The notes under the pieces: model-generated
What the model was told of the DNA's origin: nothing
The model's database searches: none
Seen by the model: the letters and a program-made list of their open reading frames with translations, nothing else
Part shown: in pieces, positions 21,603-31,468 of the stretch
Layout: the number at the start of each line of letters is the position of its first letter
Numbering within the stretch: the stretch's first letter is position 1
From: Acephala macrosclerotiorum
Lineage: Eukaryota; Ascomycota; Leotiomycetes; Helotiales; Mollisiaceae
Reading direction: 5' to 3'
DNA length: 54,570 bases
NCBI GenBank assembly: GCA_014904845.1
Contig: MU119531.1
Location: 1 to 54,570, forward strand
Program-made: the position numbers and the translations under genes

Positions 21603-23130
21603 ATGTGGCTCCCCTCCTTTGCTCTCGTGCTACTGTGTCTGCTACAGCTTGCAATTTGCGCTGAGGATTTCTATAAGGTACGCACATTAGCCCTCTACAG
21701 CTTCACCTTCTGTATCAAAGCTGACAAGTTACAGCTTCTTGGAATAGACAAGCATGCCTCAGAGAAAGATATCAAGCGCGCATATCGAACACTGAGCAAA
21801 AAATACCACCCCGATAAGAACCCGTACGACCCCGCCAGCCCCAGATTGAACGGTGATATCTACTAACACGGCAAGCAGTGGAGATGAAACCGCGAAACAA
21901 AAGTTCGTCGAGGTAGCAGAAGCATACGAAGCCCTCTCCGACCCGGAATCGCGCAAGATCTACGATCAGTATGGGCGCGAGGGGCTGAAGCAACGCCGTA
22001 TGTTTCATTCCTATACTAAATTGCTGTGTTCCTGGGTGGGAGCTCGGGAGGTTAGAGCTGTCTTTGGAGTCTGCATGCAAGTTGGTTGCTCCCAAGATAG
22101 CTCCTGGCTCTGAAGCTCCCAACTCGAATGTTGGCTTTTTACTGTGCTAATGTGTTGAACAGAACAAGGCGGCGGCCAACAACACCATGATCCATTCGAC
22201 TTATTCTCCCGCTTCTTCGGCGGCGGTGGACATTTCGGACATCAGCCAGGTCAGAGACGTGGTCCAGATATGGAGGTACGCGTCGGTGTCCCACTCAGGG
22301 ATTTCTACACCGGTCACACCACCGAATTTCAGCTTGAGAAGCAACATATCTGCGAGGAATGTGAAGGTTCAGGATCCGCAGACGGACATACAGAGACGTG
22401 TAGCGCATGTAACGGCCATGGAGTCCAGATTAAGAAACACATGCTCGCGCCAGGAATCTTCCAACAAGTCCAAGCTACCTGCGACTCTTGCGGTGGACGA
22501 GGAAAAACCATTAAGAATAAATGCCCTGTTTGTCAAGGAAACAGAGTTGTGCGGAAAGTCAGCACGTTCGCTCTTAATGTTGAGAGGGGAGCGCCGAAGG
22601 GAAAGAGGATCGTGTATGAGAATGATGCTGATGAGAGCCCGGATTATGTTGCTGGGGATCTGCATGTTACGCTTGTGGAGAAGGAGGCGAATCTCAATGA
22701 GGATAATGAGTTAAGGGTTGATGGTACATTTTTCCGAAGGAAGGGAGACGACCTATACTGGAAGGAAGTGCTTTCACTTAGAGAGGCTTGGTTGGGTGCC
22801 TGGACCAGGAACCTCACTCATCTCGATGGTCACATTGTTTCGCTAAGCCGGAAACGTGGAGAGACGATCCAGCCAGGACAGGTTGAACGAGTTAAAGGAG
22901 AGGGAATGCCGAAATGGCATGAAGATGGCGATAGTGTCTACCATACAACCGAATTCGGAGACCTGCTCGTGGAGTACACGGTGATCCTCCCAGATCAAAT
23001 GGAGAAGGGCATGGAGAAAGACTTCTGGGCTCTATGGGAGAAGTGGAGAAAGAAGAACGGAGTTGATCTGCATAAAGACAGTGGACGACCCGAGGGACCA
23101 GTTGCTCATTCGAATAAGGATGAGTTGTGA
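21603..23130 (+). CDS. ER-lumen DnaJ (Hsp40) co-chaperone, Scj1 type
   Basis: Four exons (21603-21677, 21735-21823, 21879-21997, 22163-23130) encode 416 residues. Order: signal peptide ([19 protein letters not shown]), J domain with HPD at 50-52, Gly-rich linker, four CxxCxGxG-type zinc motifs ([32 protein letters not shown]; about 158-222), C-terminal substrate-binding domains, and a terminal KDEL retrieval signal. Type I J proteins of this kind stimulate the lumenal Hsp70 (Kar2/BiP) in folding and ER-associated degradation. For the second intron I chose the acceptor ending at 21878 because it gives the conserved [12 protein letters not shown] run; using 21875 would insert one residue. That intron has a textbook CTAAC branch site. 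Confidence 0.93.
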
Positions 23131-23503
23131 GATATGTGTAATAAAAGTAGATGGATATTTCTTAGAGAAAATCTAGACTTGATTTCCCGTTCACCATGTC
23201 ACGGAGATGTCACGGAAAGTGTTGATGAGCAGTGGGGATTTTGTGAAGAGAATTGCATCGAGACTCGCTCGTAGGTATTATCTGAAAGAAAAGCATCGCT
23301 GACAATCTGTAAGTGGTATCATCCATCCCAGTTGTCCTAGCACCGAATACTTAACGCAAAATCGCAAAAACCAATACAGTACAGACAAACGAAACTTCCC
23401 TCCCATTATACTCCTTCTGAACCATTACCACCAAACCTCCCCCTCCCTACGAATCCTCTCCATTCTCTCCATACTCATTCCCGTGTCCTCAGATCTGTTA
23501 GAT
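23131..23503. other. Intergenic between convergent genes
   Basis: 373 bp holding the 3' ends of the Scj1 and MARVEL-like genes. No further feature is recognised. Confidence 0.4.
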
Positions 23504-24079
23504 CTAAACCCTCGCCCGGCGACGATACCATCCCCGCCTCCCAGCTCTCTGCTCAGCCTTCTTATTATACTTATGCATAACATAAATTCCAAGCAAAGCA
23601 GACACGAGGAAGAAGATCGAAGCTAGGAAGAGGAAGGCGAGGTCGGCTTTGAATTTATCGCATGAGCTGCCATGGGTTAGGCCGTGCCAGTTCCAGATGC
23701 TGCCGCAGTTGGGTCCGATGTACTGTTTGGCTTGTCAGCAATGATTTTCGCACGGAGGAAGTAAATTGGAGAGGGGTAAAGGGTAGGGGAGAGAATGGGG
23801 ACGTACGTTAGCAAGAAGTCCAAAAGCAACCATGAGACCGACGAAGAGAAGGAAGTCCATTGGCCAATGCACGAAACTAGCCGTGAAAGGCAAGAGGAAG
23901 AGTAAAGCGAAAAGAATTCCAATAGCGGCGATGACTTCGGTGAAGATGAAACGCTTTTTGTTCCATGCTGAGGTTCCTTTGGAGTGGTGGAGGTATTCGC
24001 CTGTTAGGCCAGCGACGACAGCTGTGAAGGCTAGCTCGCCGATGCGGAGGAGGAGGGAGAGGATGTCTTCGAGGATCAT
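23504..24079 (-). CDS. MARVEL-like four-helix membrane protein
   Basis: Exons 24079-23807 and 23722-23504 (intron 84 bp) encode 163 residues. Four hydrophobic segments are visible: near residues 7-25, 45-66, 72-91 and 118-140. A loop between the third and fourth contains CGSIWNWHG and SCDKFKAD with two cysteines, a layout typical of fungal membrane-associating (MARVEL) proteins. The C-terminus is strongly basic (RAGRRGWYRRRARV) and should face the cytosol. Such proteins occur at plasma membrane microdomains; the exact role here is not known. Confidence 0.7.
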
Positions 24080-25424
24080 GGTGGTGGGTTGGTAGCTTGG
24101 CTACGGAATTGTTTGAGTGCGGTGTTTGGGGGTACACTTGTATTGAAGGCAGCTTGTAGTTGGAAGAAGGTAGATAGAACGGAAGGAGGGGAGAGGATGT
24201 GATATATCTTATTCCTCAATGACCAACGAGCAATCATACGTCACAAACAACAAAGAGCCAGAGCGGTAAAGGAAACTGAGGATTATGGGACAGCAGACAC
24301 TGTGCATACGTATGAAATGCATGTTGCCGAGCACAACAATCTCCTTTCCAAGGTCTGTCTGGTAATTTGAAGCGGCAAGGGGATAGAGTCTGGCTTCGCC
24401 AGCTCATGATCACGATAATCTGGGGAACACCATGCCACGCTGAAGTCATAATGACCAGGATCATAAGGGACAAGCCGTCGTTCCTTGATTCTGTGGCTCA
24501 ACTGTGGCTGTTTGCTGGTTCTGAAACACAGTTCCTGTGTTGCTGTTAGAGTATCAGAGATATAACAGTCCTCACCGCAAGATATACCACGGTCTCAGCG
24601 TAGTAGGTCTTGTCTGGAAAGTCTGTGTGTATTGGTGCGTCTGTCTAGAGAGCAGAGAGCTCTGGGGAGCTGTAAATAAGGTAGAAGCTAAGTGGAAGCT
24701 AATGCACGTGACCACTCTAACAAGAGAGGGGCCGTGAAAGCAGGTATTCGAGGTGCAGAAAAGGCAGCTCAGAAAAGGTAGTGATGGATTCGCCACGCGT
24801 TTGAGTGCTTGAAAAAGATGAAAACGATTGGTTCCGCAAACATGATAGTCTAACAATCAGATGACAGAATACCACCTAATCAAAAGTACTCCCCAGTGGT
24901 CGACTTGGCTTGCGAATGGCGGTCGACTCGCAAGAGACCGACCAATTTTTCGTGGCGGAAGCCAAGTCCGCTCGAACCATGGCAGCAAAGAACTCTAGCC
25001 GTGCGCGAAGAATTGATTGCGGAGGATTTTGTTGATTGGAAAATTCTGAATGTTCACGAGGTACAATTTCGTCTGTCCAAAAATTCTTGATTTGCCAATA
25101 TTGATATGTGGCTGTGCAATCTGTTGGTGTGGCTGATCTCCCAGGTTCTCCTCATAGACTCAAGTCCAGAACAGATCTTCCATCGCAAAGGCCTTGATTC
25201 AAATTTGAGGATTGGACCATCCTTGGAAATGATTGCTTGGAGTGTGAAGATCTTTCAAATTGTTTTGTCAGAGCGGTGCCCTCCCATGGCAGATAACAGA
25301 AACCGTGGTGCCAAGGAAAAAAGACGAATTTCAGGTCCTGGTACCGTCAAGAACCCACCAATGGCTCGACTTCCTTCGACATTGAACCATATCCTAGGCA
25401 CGAAAGCCCGGTCGCAGACATCTT
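24080..25424. other. Intergenic, 1.3 kb, containing a solo LTR
   Basis: Apart from the LTR at 24561-24722 and its 5-bp target duplication, no gene is supported. Short frames at 24896-25090 and 25106-25546 have no motif, and the latter overlaps the aquaporin's last exon on the other strand. Confidence 0.45.
24556..24727 (-). mobile_element. Solo LTR with 5-bp target duplication AGAGA
   Basis: A 162-bp LTR (24561-24722) begins TATAACAG and ends CTAACA on the plus strand, flanked on both sides by AGAGA (24556-24560 and 24723-24727). Its first half closely matches the LTRs of the large element at 33940-47211 (shared ACCGCAAGAT and GTGTGTATTGGTGCGT). The second half differs, so it belongs to a related subfamily. 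The perfect flanking duplication shows a former full insertion reduced to one LTR by recombination. Confidence 0.85.
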
Positions 25425-26556
25425 TCAGACTTTGCCGTGGCTCGATTGCAGACCTTCACTTTTCGACGACGCTCTCTCCAAAGCCAATTGTCGATGATAA
25501 GGCGGGGCAATGTGATAGACTGCAGTCTGCACAAGAGCGCCTGTAAGAGGCCCTACCCACCAAATCCATTGGTCTGTTGCAATTCCATCAGCGAGAAGTC
25601 TCACATAGTGAATATTCGAGAGCATTTACCATGAAAATCCCTCCTTGCTACAGAAAAGGCGAAGCATCTAGCAGGATTCATGCCCACACCCGGATAGCCA
25701 TTTGCTAGTCCGATGCTCGAGAAGCTAGCGAGGCCCAAGGAGGTGCCGACCAGGAGAGGTCCGACGACAGGACCAAACATTGCTCCGCACCTTGGATCAA
25801 GACCAACGCCAAAGGCAAGGAAGACAAGAACAAAACTCAGAACAGCTTCTATCAAGAAAGCTTGACCGACATTGATAAGTGAGGGGTCGAATTGGCATCC
25901 TCCCCCTTGGTATCTAGACCATTGTTACAGACAATCTAGCCCGATCAAAGAGTTCAAACTTACAATTTCGTCAAATCTCGTCCGAAGCTACCGCGAATCA
26001 AACAACCAGCCAGCGCAGCTCCGATTGTCTGTGCTATCACATATAATACACCTCGAGAGAAACCTGTAAGGCCGGTGGTGACCGTAGTAAAGGTAATGAG
26101 TGGGTTGACATGACCTCCAGACGATGGAGCCATCGCAAAGATAAATAGACTGATCAGGATGAGGTTCGTGACTCCCGCATATGCTGCTCCTGCTTTGGTG
26201 TCGAAACTGCCAATGGTCGTATGGATCATTCCAGACAAGTAGCACATTGCTGTTGAACCAACGAACTCGATGAACTAAAACAGTGTTCAGTGCCGTGAGG
26301 GACTGTGTATCCGACTGGCTGCACTCACAGCAGATTTCCAGATACTGATGTCCTGCCACCCGTCCGTGAAGTAGCTATGAAGCACAGATCTCCATGCCCT
26401 CGATTCTGCATACTTCTGATAATCGCGTCTAAGATCTGAAGCAAATGAACCTGGAAACGTCGTCGCCGGTGCAAGGACGAGCTGCTCCATATTCAACTCG
26501 AGGTTTATAGGCATTGGGATATACTTTGAAAGAACAAGACATGGAAAGGACGCCAC
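25425..26556 (-). CDS. X-intrinsic protein (XIP) aquaporin
   Basis: Four exons (26556-26329, 26274-25964, 25913-25630, 25573-25425) encode 323 residues; a second in-frame ATG at 26490 would give 301. Six hydrophobic helices and two pore loops are present. The first pore motif is GGHVNPLITF (Asn133-Pro-Leu), not NPA. The second is GMNPARCF (Asn259-Pro-Ala-Arg-Cys263). The NPARC signature defines the XIP subfamily of major intrinsic proteins, present in fungi and some plants, which conduct uncharged solutes such as glycerol or urea and sometimes water. Introns are 50-56 bp. A TA-flanked MITE lies 50 bp upstream of the longer start, within the likely promoter. Confidence 0.87.
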
Positions 26557-26605
26557 GAAAAGAAATGCTTCAATTTGAGGGCCTTTTGTACTATTGACCC
26601 CTGCT

Positions 26606-26853
26606 TACGGAGGTACAGCGGTCAAATATATATGCAACAAAAGTCTAAACGCTATATATAATTTTAATATATTATAACTTTCGCTATACTTAACAAAAAA
26701 ACTTTATTGGAACAGTAAGGTGGTCTTTAAAAAAAGCATTATATACTTATTTAGCTTTTATATTTTAGAGATACGTTGTAATTGTGATGCAGAAAGGGTA
26801 AAGTTTAGACTTTTGCTAGCGCTATATAAATACTTAACCGCTGTACCTCCGTA
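26606..26853. mobile_element. MITE with long inverted repeats and TA target
   Basis: The ends CGGAGGTACAGCGGTCAA (from 26608) and its near-perfect reverse complement (ending at 26851) form terminal inverted repeats. Similarity extends about 50 bp inward to AAAAGTCTAAAC. TA flanks both sides (26606-26607, 26852-26853), the target of Tc1/mariner-class transposases. The 248-bp AT-rich interior has no coding capacity, so it would need a transposase from elsewhere. It lies between the divergent starts of the aquaporin and complex I genes. Confidence 0.8.
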
Positions 26854-27049
26854 TGAATAATCAAAGCTAATCAAAGCACGATGCGGCGACTTGCCCGCGG
26901 CATCGAATTGGCTCGAAGAGCATCCCATTTCGTCCCAGGAGGTAGCTATGTGATCATAAGTTTGGTGATGAACATTGCTTCCAATCGTGGGCCCACGAAG
27001 ATAATTAGAGGAGAAGAATCTTCAAAGTTGGTTCAAGGACAAAGTCATT

Positions 27050-27074
27050 CACGTGACTCTCATTCTTCGCCAAT
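27050..27074 (+). promoter_or_regulatory. CACGTGA and CCAAT elements upstream of complex I gene
   Basis: CACGTGA starts at 27050 and CCAATCA at 27070, about 100-120 bp before the ATG at 27171. CCAAT is the site of the HAP complex, which controls respiratory genes in fungi; CACGTG is an E-box. The placement suits a respiratory gene, but both are short and may be coincidental. Confidence 0.35.
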
Positions 27075-27170
27075 CAGACGGCCGCCTTTCCTAAGCTGCG
27101 AAATGGTCATTTACCAGAACCATAACCTCCCAAGACTTCAGCTCAGCCATTGCGCCTCATCACAGCGACA

Positions 27171-28143
27171 ATGGCATCCAAAATCATCCCTTTCATGTTC
27201 CGGTCTGCCTTCAGGCCTGCCCGCATAACTTCGCGGACACAATGCCGGTCCTTCGTAGCCAGCTTGAGGCTTAGCAGTGACGCTCTCAATGTTGTGAGTG
27301 TGCCCCATACTTCAGCGCTGAAGTATGCAGTTGGCAGAGACTGACAATTTATTTGCAGCATCGAGATACTCCCGAGAACAATGCCAGTATTCCATTCAAG
27401 TTCACCGAGCAGAACAACAAGCTCGTCAACGAGATTCTCAAACGATACCCCCCTCAATACAAGAAAGCCGCTGTGATGCCTCTGTTGGATCTTGGACAAC
27501 GACAACACGGGTTCTGCAGTTTAAGCGTTATGAATGAAGTTGCGAAGTTGTTGGAGATGCCACCAATGCGAGTTTATGAGGTTGCTACATTCTATACTAT
27601 GTACAATCGATCGCCGGTTGGAAAATATCATCTGCAGGCATGCACAACGGTAAGCCGAGAGCTATGGAATCCGTGGATTTTGAGAGGAGGCTAATATTGA
27701 GTCTGCAGACTCCGTGCCAGCTCGGCGGATGTGGTAGTGATGCAATTGTGAAGGCAATCTCAGAGCATCTGGGGATCAAGGCTGGCGAGACGACCAAGGA
27801 TGGACTCTTCACCTTCGTCGAAGTCGAATGCCTCGGCGCCTGCGTCAACGCACCAATGGTCCAGATAAACGATGACTACTACGAAGATCTCACACCCGAA
27901 AGCACCGTTGCACTTTTGAAGGCACTGGAAGCGACCGCAAAGGATCTCCCAGCTGAGGGTGGCAAGGGTGCAATTACTGGCGAAGACAAGAACGTGAAGA
28001 GCGGAGCAGAGGTCGGAAAGGATGGTGTTCCGGTCCCTTCACCTGGCCCAATGAGCGGAAGAAAGACTTGCGAGAATATTGCTGGATTGACGAACTTGAC
28101 GAGCGAGCCATGGGGACCAGAAGTTTTCCGCAAGGACCTGTAG
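27171..28143 (+). CDS. Complex I 24 kDa subunit (NDUFV2/NuoE family)
   Basis: Three exons (27171-27293, 27359-27649, 27709-28143) encode 282 residues. The Arg-rich, acid-free N-terminus ([20 protein letters not shown]) looks like a mitochondrial presequence. The core binds the N1a [2Fe-2S] cluster through Cys136 and Cys141 (ACTTTPC) and Cys179 and Cys183 (CLGAC). Other landmarks are [23 protein letters not shown] and [14 protein letters not shown]. The protein is part of the NADH-oxidising arm of respiratory complex I in the mitochondrial matrix. Length and cysteine spacing fit the family. The short distance to the MITE places a mobile element just upstream of its promoter. Confidence 0.95.
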
Positions 28144-29462
28144 ATCAGATGATTGATAATCGACAAAGTGTATATATTCCATGTTGAGATAGTCCGGGCA
28201 TTGCAAGTTCTGGTTACGAAAGTAAGTGCAGCGCCGAATCCTGTCGTCCTGAAGCTGCTTGAAATCGCGGGCAAGGTCTCGATTCTCTCTAAAACTCCCA
28301 ACTTCATGTCAGGTTATTCATTTTCAGCATATATTGCATGTCCTGAAATGAATTTGTAGCGTTTTCAAGTCCGGCACAGGTCCACACGATACTTCTTTGT
28401 TCTGTAGGAGAGAACATCAGTCCCCTCTCCTCAATCACTTCAAGCAGGTCGTTTACAATGTCAGATTACTATTGTCATTTAAGCCCTCTTACTTCCAATG
28501 TTTCGCGAATTCTGCGACCAAATCTGTTTCTTACTCTCGTCTAAGCTTCTATCCTCGGTTGAAGGGTTCAAGCCATCCTTTTCTAGCGACGAGGACTAGA
28601 TCTCCAATCGCAGACTCTTCTGTCATCGCCATCTCATCCGCGTTGCCCTTGAAGCTGATACCACACCAGACATTAAAATCTCACTTCCTAACCATCCAGG
28701 CATCTATCCCATCCCACCCAAACGTAGCAAATTTACCAAAACGGGTTTCCTAGGCCCGCTACTGCCTAACCAGCCACCACATCACACAAGTCCCTTATAG
28801 ATTTAAATAAGTATTTATGTTCTCACCAATAAAAAGGCTGGTTAAATGTTTGAAAATATACAGAGAATTATGTGTCTTTGGTATAAAGACTGCCTGGAAA
28901 GAGTCTTAGGAAAGTATCAGTCACGTGAGCAGTCTTATTCATGAGGAAGTTTCTCATGCTCAAGAAAGGAGGGTGGCGCCGGGCGGGTTGTAGATGTGCA
29001 AAAAATAAAATAAAAAAATAAAATAAAATATAAGAGGAACCTCTTGATCTGGGATAGTCTCCTTATTCAAGTGGCATAGTTGAGTAGCTTTTGAATCTGG
29101 TAGTTCTGGGCTCGATGCGACATAGTCGCGCCAGACTAGTACTTCATGATCAGTGCTTCACGTCTCGACTGAGACTCTTCTCATATTTTGCCCATGACCC
29201 GGCCCCTTGACTTCAAGCAGTCAATACGTTTCCTAGGAATCGTGAGTGTAACTTACTCTCTTGTCCCCGCACACCGATCCTTCCCGATGGCCCCACCCAA
29301 CCAGATCAAAAACTGTACCACACAGATATGCCATCATCAAGAGAATTTCCGATGGAAATTCTACAATGGGTAGTCATTGGACTAGGGATCATGTGCCTAT
29401 ACACTCTTGTTTTGCACATGATCTTCAACCTCTAGGATTCTCATTTCAGCACCAAAAAGTCA
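28144..29462. other. Intergenic, 1.3 kb
   Basis: A 118-codon frame at 28397-28753 has no recognisable motif. An A-rich simple tract of AAAAT-type units lies at about 29001-29030. A stretch near 29060-29140 vaguely resembles a tRNA but does not fold as one. No supported gene. Confidence 0.4.
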
Positions 29463-29828
29463 ATGTCCAGCCTATCCAAGGAGAAAGTCAAGTCTGATTC
29501 CGACATCAAACCGGAGCCCTCGCCACCGTCTCCCTCTACCAAAATACTAACATCCCCAAAGTCCGAAGATGACCCAGTTGCTGCAGGTCTGATGCTCGTT
29601 GGTGGAGTTACAGCTGTCTGTTGGCTAATCGGAGTTTACACTTGGCTTATGAGTTTAGAGTGGGCACCGAATACTAAGAGGAACGCTATGATGATATGGG
29701 GGTTGGGAATGATGTTTTTTGGGCTTCCATATTTTGTTTTTGAAAAGATGAAAAGTGGGAGGGCGTATTTGTTGGAAGCAATGTGGGCGCTTCTGTTTGG
29801 GCTGACGGTGGGTACTTGGGTCGTCTGA
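29463..29828 (+). CDS. Small three-helix membrane protein, unrecognised
   Basis: A 121-residue single-exon protein. The first 40 residues are polar, rich in Ser, Pro and Lys. Three hydrophobic segments follow: AAGLMLVGGVTAVCWLIGVY, a MIWGLGMMFFGLPYFVF segment and a C-terminal AMWALLFGLTVGTWVV. Between the first two is WAPNTKRN. I do not recognise the family. A related sequence lies 350 bp downstream on the same strand, sharing TKRN, the VF(x)K and RAY(I/L)L landmarks, which supports this being a real gene that was duplicated. Confidence 0.55.
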   Translation: MSSLSKEKVKSDSDIKPEPSPPSPSTKILTSPKSEDDPVAAGLMLVGGVTAVCWLIGVYTWLMSLEWAPNTKRNAMMIWGLGMMFFGLPYFVFEKMKSGRAYLLEAMWALLFGLTVGTWVV

Positions 29829-30181
29829 GGTGGATTGCTTAGGCCACACGACCTTCAATCCGAAGAGTATATCCTGGCATCTAAGACGAACACGATGTGG
29901 AAACGCTCCCGTTTGAACCTTGGAGAGATTGTTGAGGTATGACGCCTCCAAATTCCTAAGAAAGGAGCTCTAGTAGAAATTCGGGATAGTTAGGTCAAGG
30001 CTAACTTTTGTAGTGGTTCGGATCGATGTGGCATGATCGCAGAGGTTCTTCTTCTGATCTTTCTTAAAACAACATCAACACCTTGCCAGCATCGAACTTC
30101 GCAAACCAGCCTTCCTTTTGGACAGCGAATGGTCTGCGTAGCCATGACGTCTTCGGTAAACATTCAAGATGAAGTTGGACA
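29829..30181. other. Spacer between tandem membrane-protein copies
   Basis: 353 bp. It may contain the missing N-terminal part of the second copy; no clean frame is visible. Confidence 0.35.
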
Positions 30182-30409
30182 ATGCACTCTGATCGGAATC
30201 GGAATCGGAATCGGCATCGGCATCGGTATGAGAGTCTGGAAATCGCGGATGTTACGAAGAGGAACGATACAATGATGTATGGGATTACATCGACTTGGAT
30301 GGCACTTGCATATCTTGTTTTCACAAAACAAAGTGGTCCAAGAGCTTACATTCTCGGGGTACTGTGGGCTGCGTTGGCCGGGATCGTGATGGGAAGTGTT
30401 TTTGCTTGA
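30182..30409 (+). pseudogene. Second, broken copy of the small membrane protein
   Basis: The frame ending at 30409 encodes KRNDTMMYGITSTWMALAYL, VFTKQSGPRAYILG and LWAALAGIVMGSVFA. These align position by position with the gene at 29463-29828. The upstream half is in another frame: there a hexanucleotide run encodes (Ile-Gly)n, matching the first hydrophobic helix of the intact copy. The two halves are therefore out of register, which suggests a frameshift next to the repeat. It could still be expressed from a downstream start as a shortened two-helix protein. Confidence 0.5.
30192..30227 (+). repeat. Hexanucleotide tract ATCGGA/ATCGGC/ATCGGT, six units
   Basis: Three ATCGGA, two ATCGGC and one ATCGGT follow one another. 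In one frame they encode alternating Ile and Gly inside the putative first membrane helix of the duplicated small membrane protein. Confidence 0.85.
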
Positions 30410-30539
30410 ATTGGTTGTCGGGACGATGGAGAAGCACAGGGATAGATGGCAAAGGGGAACTCTGAGTTCAGTGCACGTAATTATTCTTCTACTGTCTAGT
30501 GTAATATCGAATGTTTCATGGGCAGTATTCTTAAAGCCC

Positions 30540-31468
30540 TCACATATGCTCATTGAAAAACGCCCTCACAATCCGATACCCCCTCAAATACTCCTCGAAA
30601 TTATGCTGGTTCTCAAAATCTCCCCTACAGCACCCCATTAGTATCAATCTCCTATCCTCTGCCGTACACTCAAAACATACCTAGAAGACATCCACCCATG
30701 CACCTGATCCGTAAAAGTTTCACTATAACTCTTCGGACTAACTTTCATCAACTCCTCTACCCACTCCTCCATCACCTCCGGAACCTCATCATTACTCGGT
30801 AACACCACATGCGGAATCACCACCTTCTTCGCATCCTCCGTATCTAACAAACTCGGATGAGCCTGCGCACTCACTTTAAATAAACTCCCTTCTTGTGAAC
30901 TCAACGCAGCTATCTTTCCGCCCCAGCAAAAGCCCAAAATCGCCCAAGATGTGATCTCAGGATTCTTGGATTTGAGCTCTTCCATGAGGCCGGGGATGAG
31001 GGGAAGGGTGTTTGCAGGGTTCGCAGGCCCGGTCAGGAAGTTGGTGATGTATTCGAATTGTTTGGGAGTTTTGGGTGGGTAGTTGGCTATGTCGGCGGGT
31101 GAGGAGGAGAAGAAGTCGGGCATGAAGACTCGGTAGGCGCCAGATGTATCCTGGGGGAGACCAGGGAGAGGGGAGAGGAAGCCGGAGGCGAGAATGTCAG
31201 CTCCGCGGATGGTTTGAATGTAGAGGCCAAAGATGTCGTAGATGAAGAGGACGCCGCGCTTGGAGTCTTGGGATCCGGTTTCGTCTGATTTGAGATATCA
31301 GTGGCTAAGCGAGAGAAAGGAAGCCGAGGATGGGTAAAAGTGAAGGAGGTATTAGGTACATGTCTTGAGTCCCTGGTAGGTGGTGTATGTCCCCTTTGGA
31401 GTGTAGTTGTAGCCTCCAGCAAGGACTACTGGCGGACGAGAACAACAAGCCTTGCTTTGGAATTGCAT
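30540..31468 (-). CDS. Dienelactone hydrolase family protein
   Basis: Three exons (31468-31360, 31284-30681, 30624-30540) encode 265 residues with an alpha/beta-hydrolase fold. The N-terminus SKACCSRPP with YTPKGTY and GLKTY is typical of fungal dienelactone hydrolases. The catalytic triad is visible: nucleophile Cys156 in GFCWGG, Asp202 in SNDEV and His232 in QVHGWM. These cytosolic enzymes open lactone rings in aromatic catabolism; many fungal paralogues have unknown substrates. The last exon was found by the splice site after SSR; without it the protein would end in an unrelated 11-residue tail. Introns are 75 and 56 bp. Confidence 0.88.

Noticed and set aside
24896..25546. Plus-strand frames of 64 and 146 codons
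   Set aside because: The first has no motif; the second overlaps the last aquaporin exon in antisense.
28397..28753. 118-codon frame downstream of the complex I gene
   Set aside because: Composition rich in Ser, Pro and Leu without a motif; the start context and flanks give no support.
29055..29140. tRNA-like stretch with a GGTAGTTCTGGGCTCGAT segment
   Set aside because: No matching acceptor stem, D-arm or anticodon stem could be paired; the resemblance is limited to a T-arm-like phrase.
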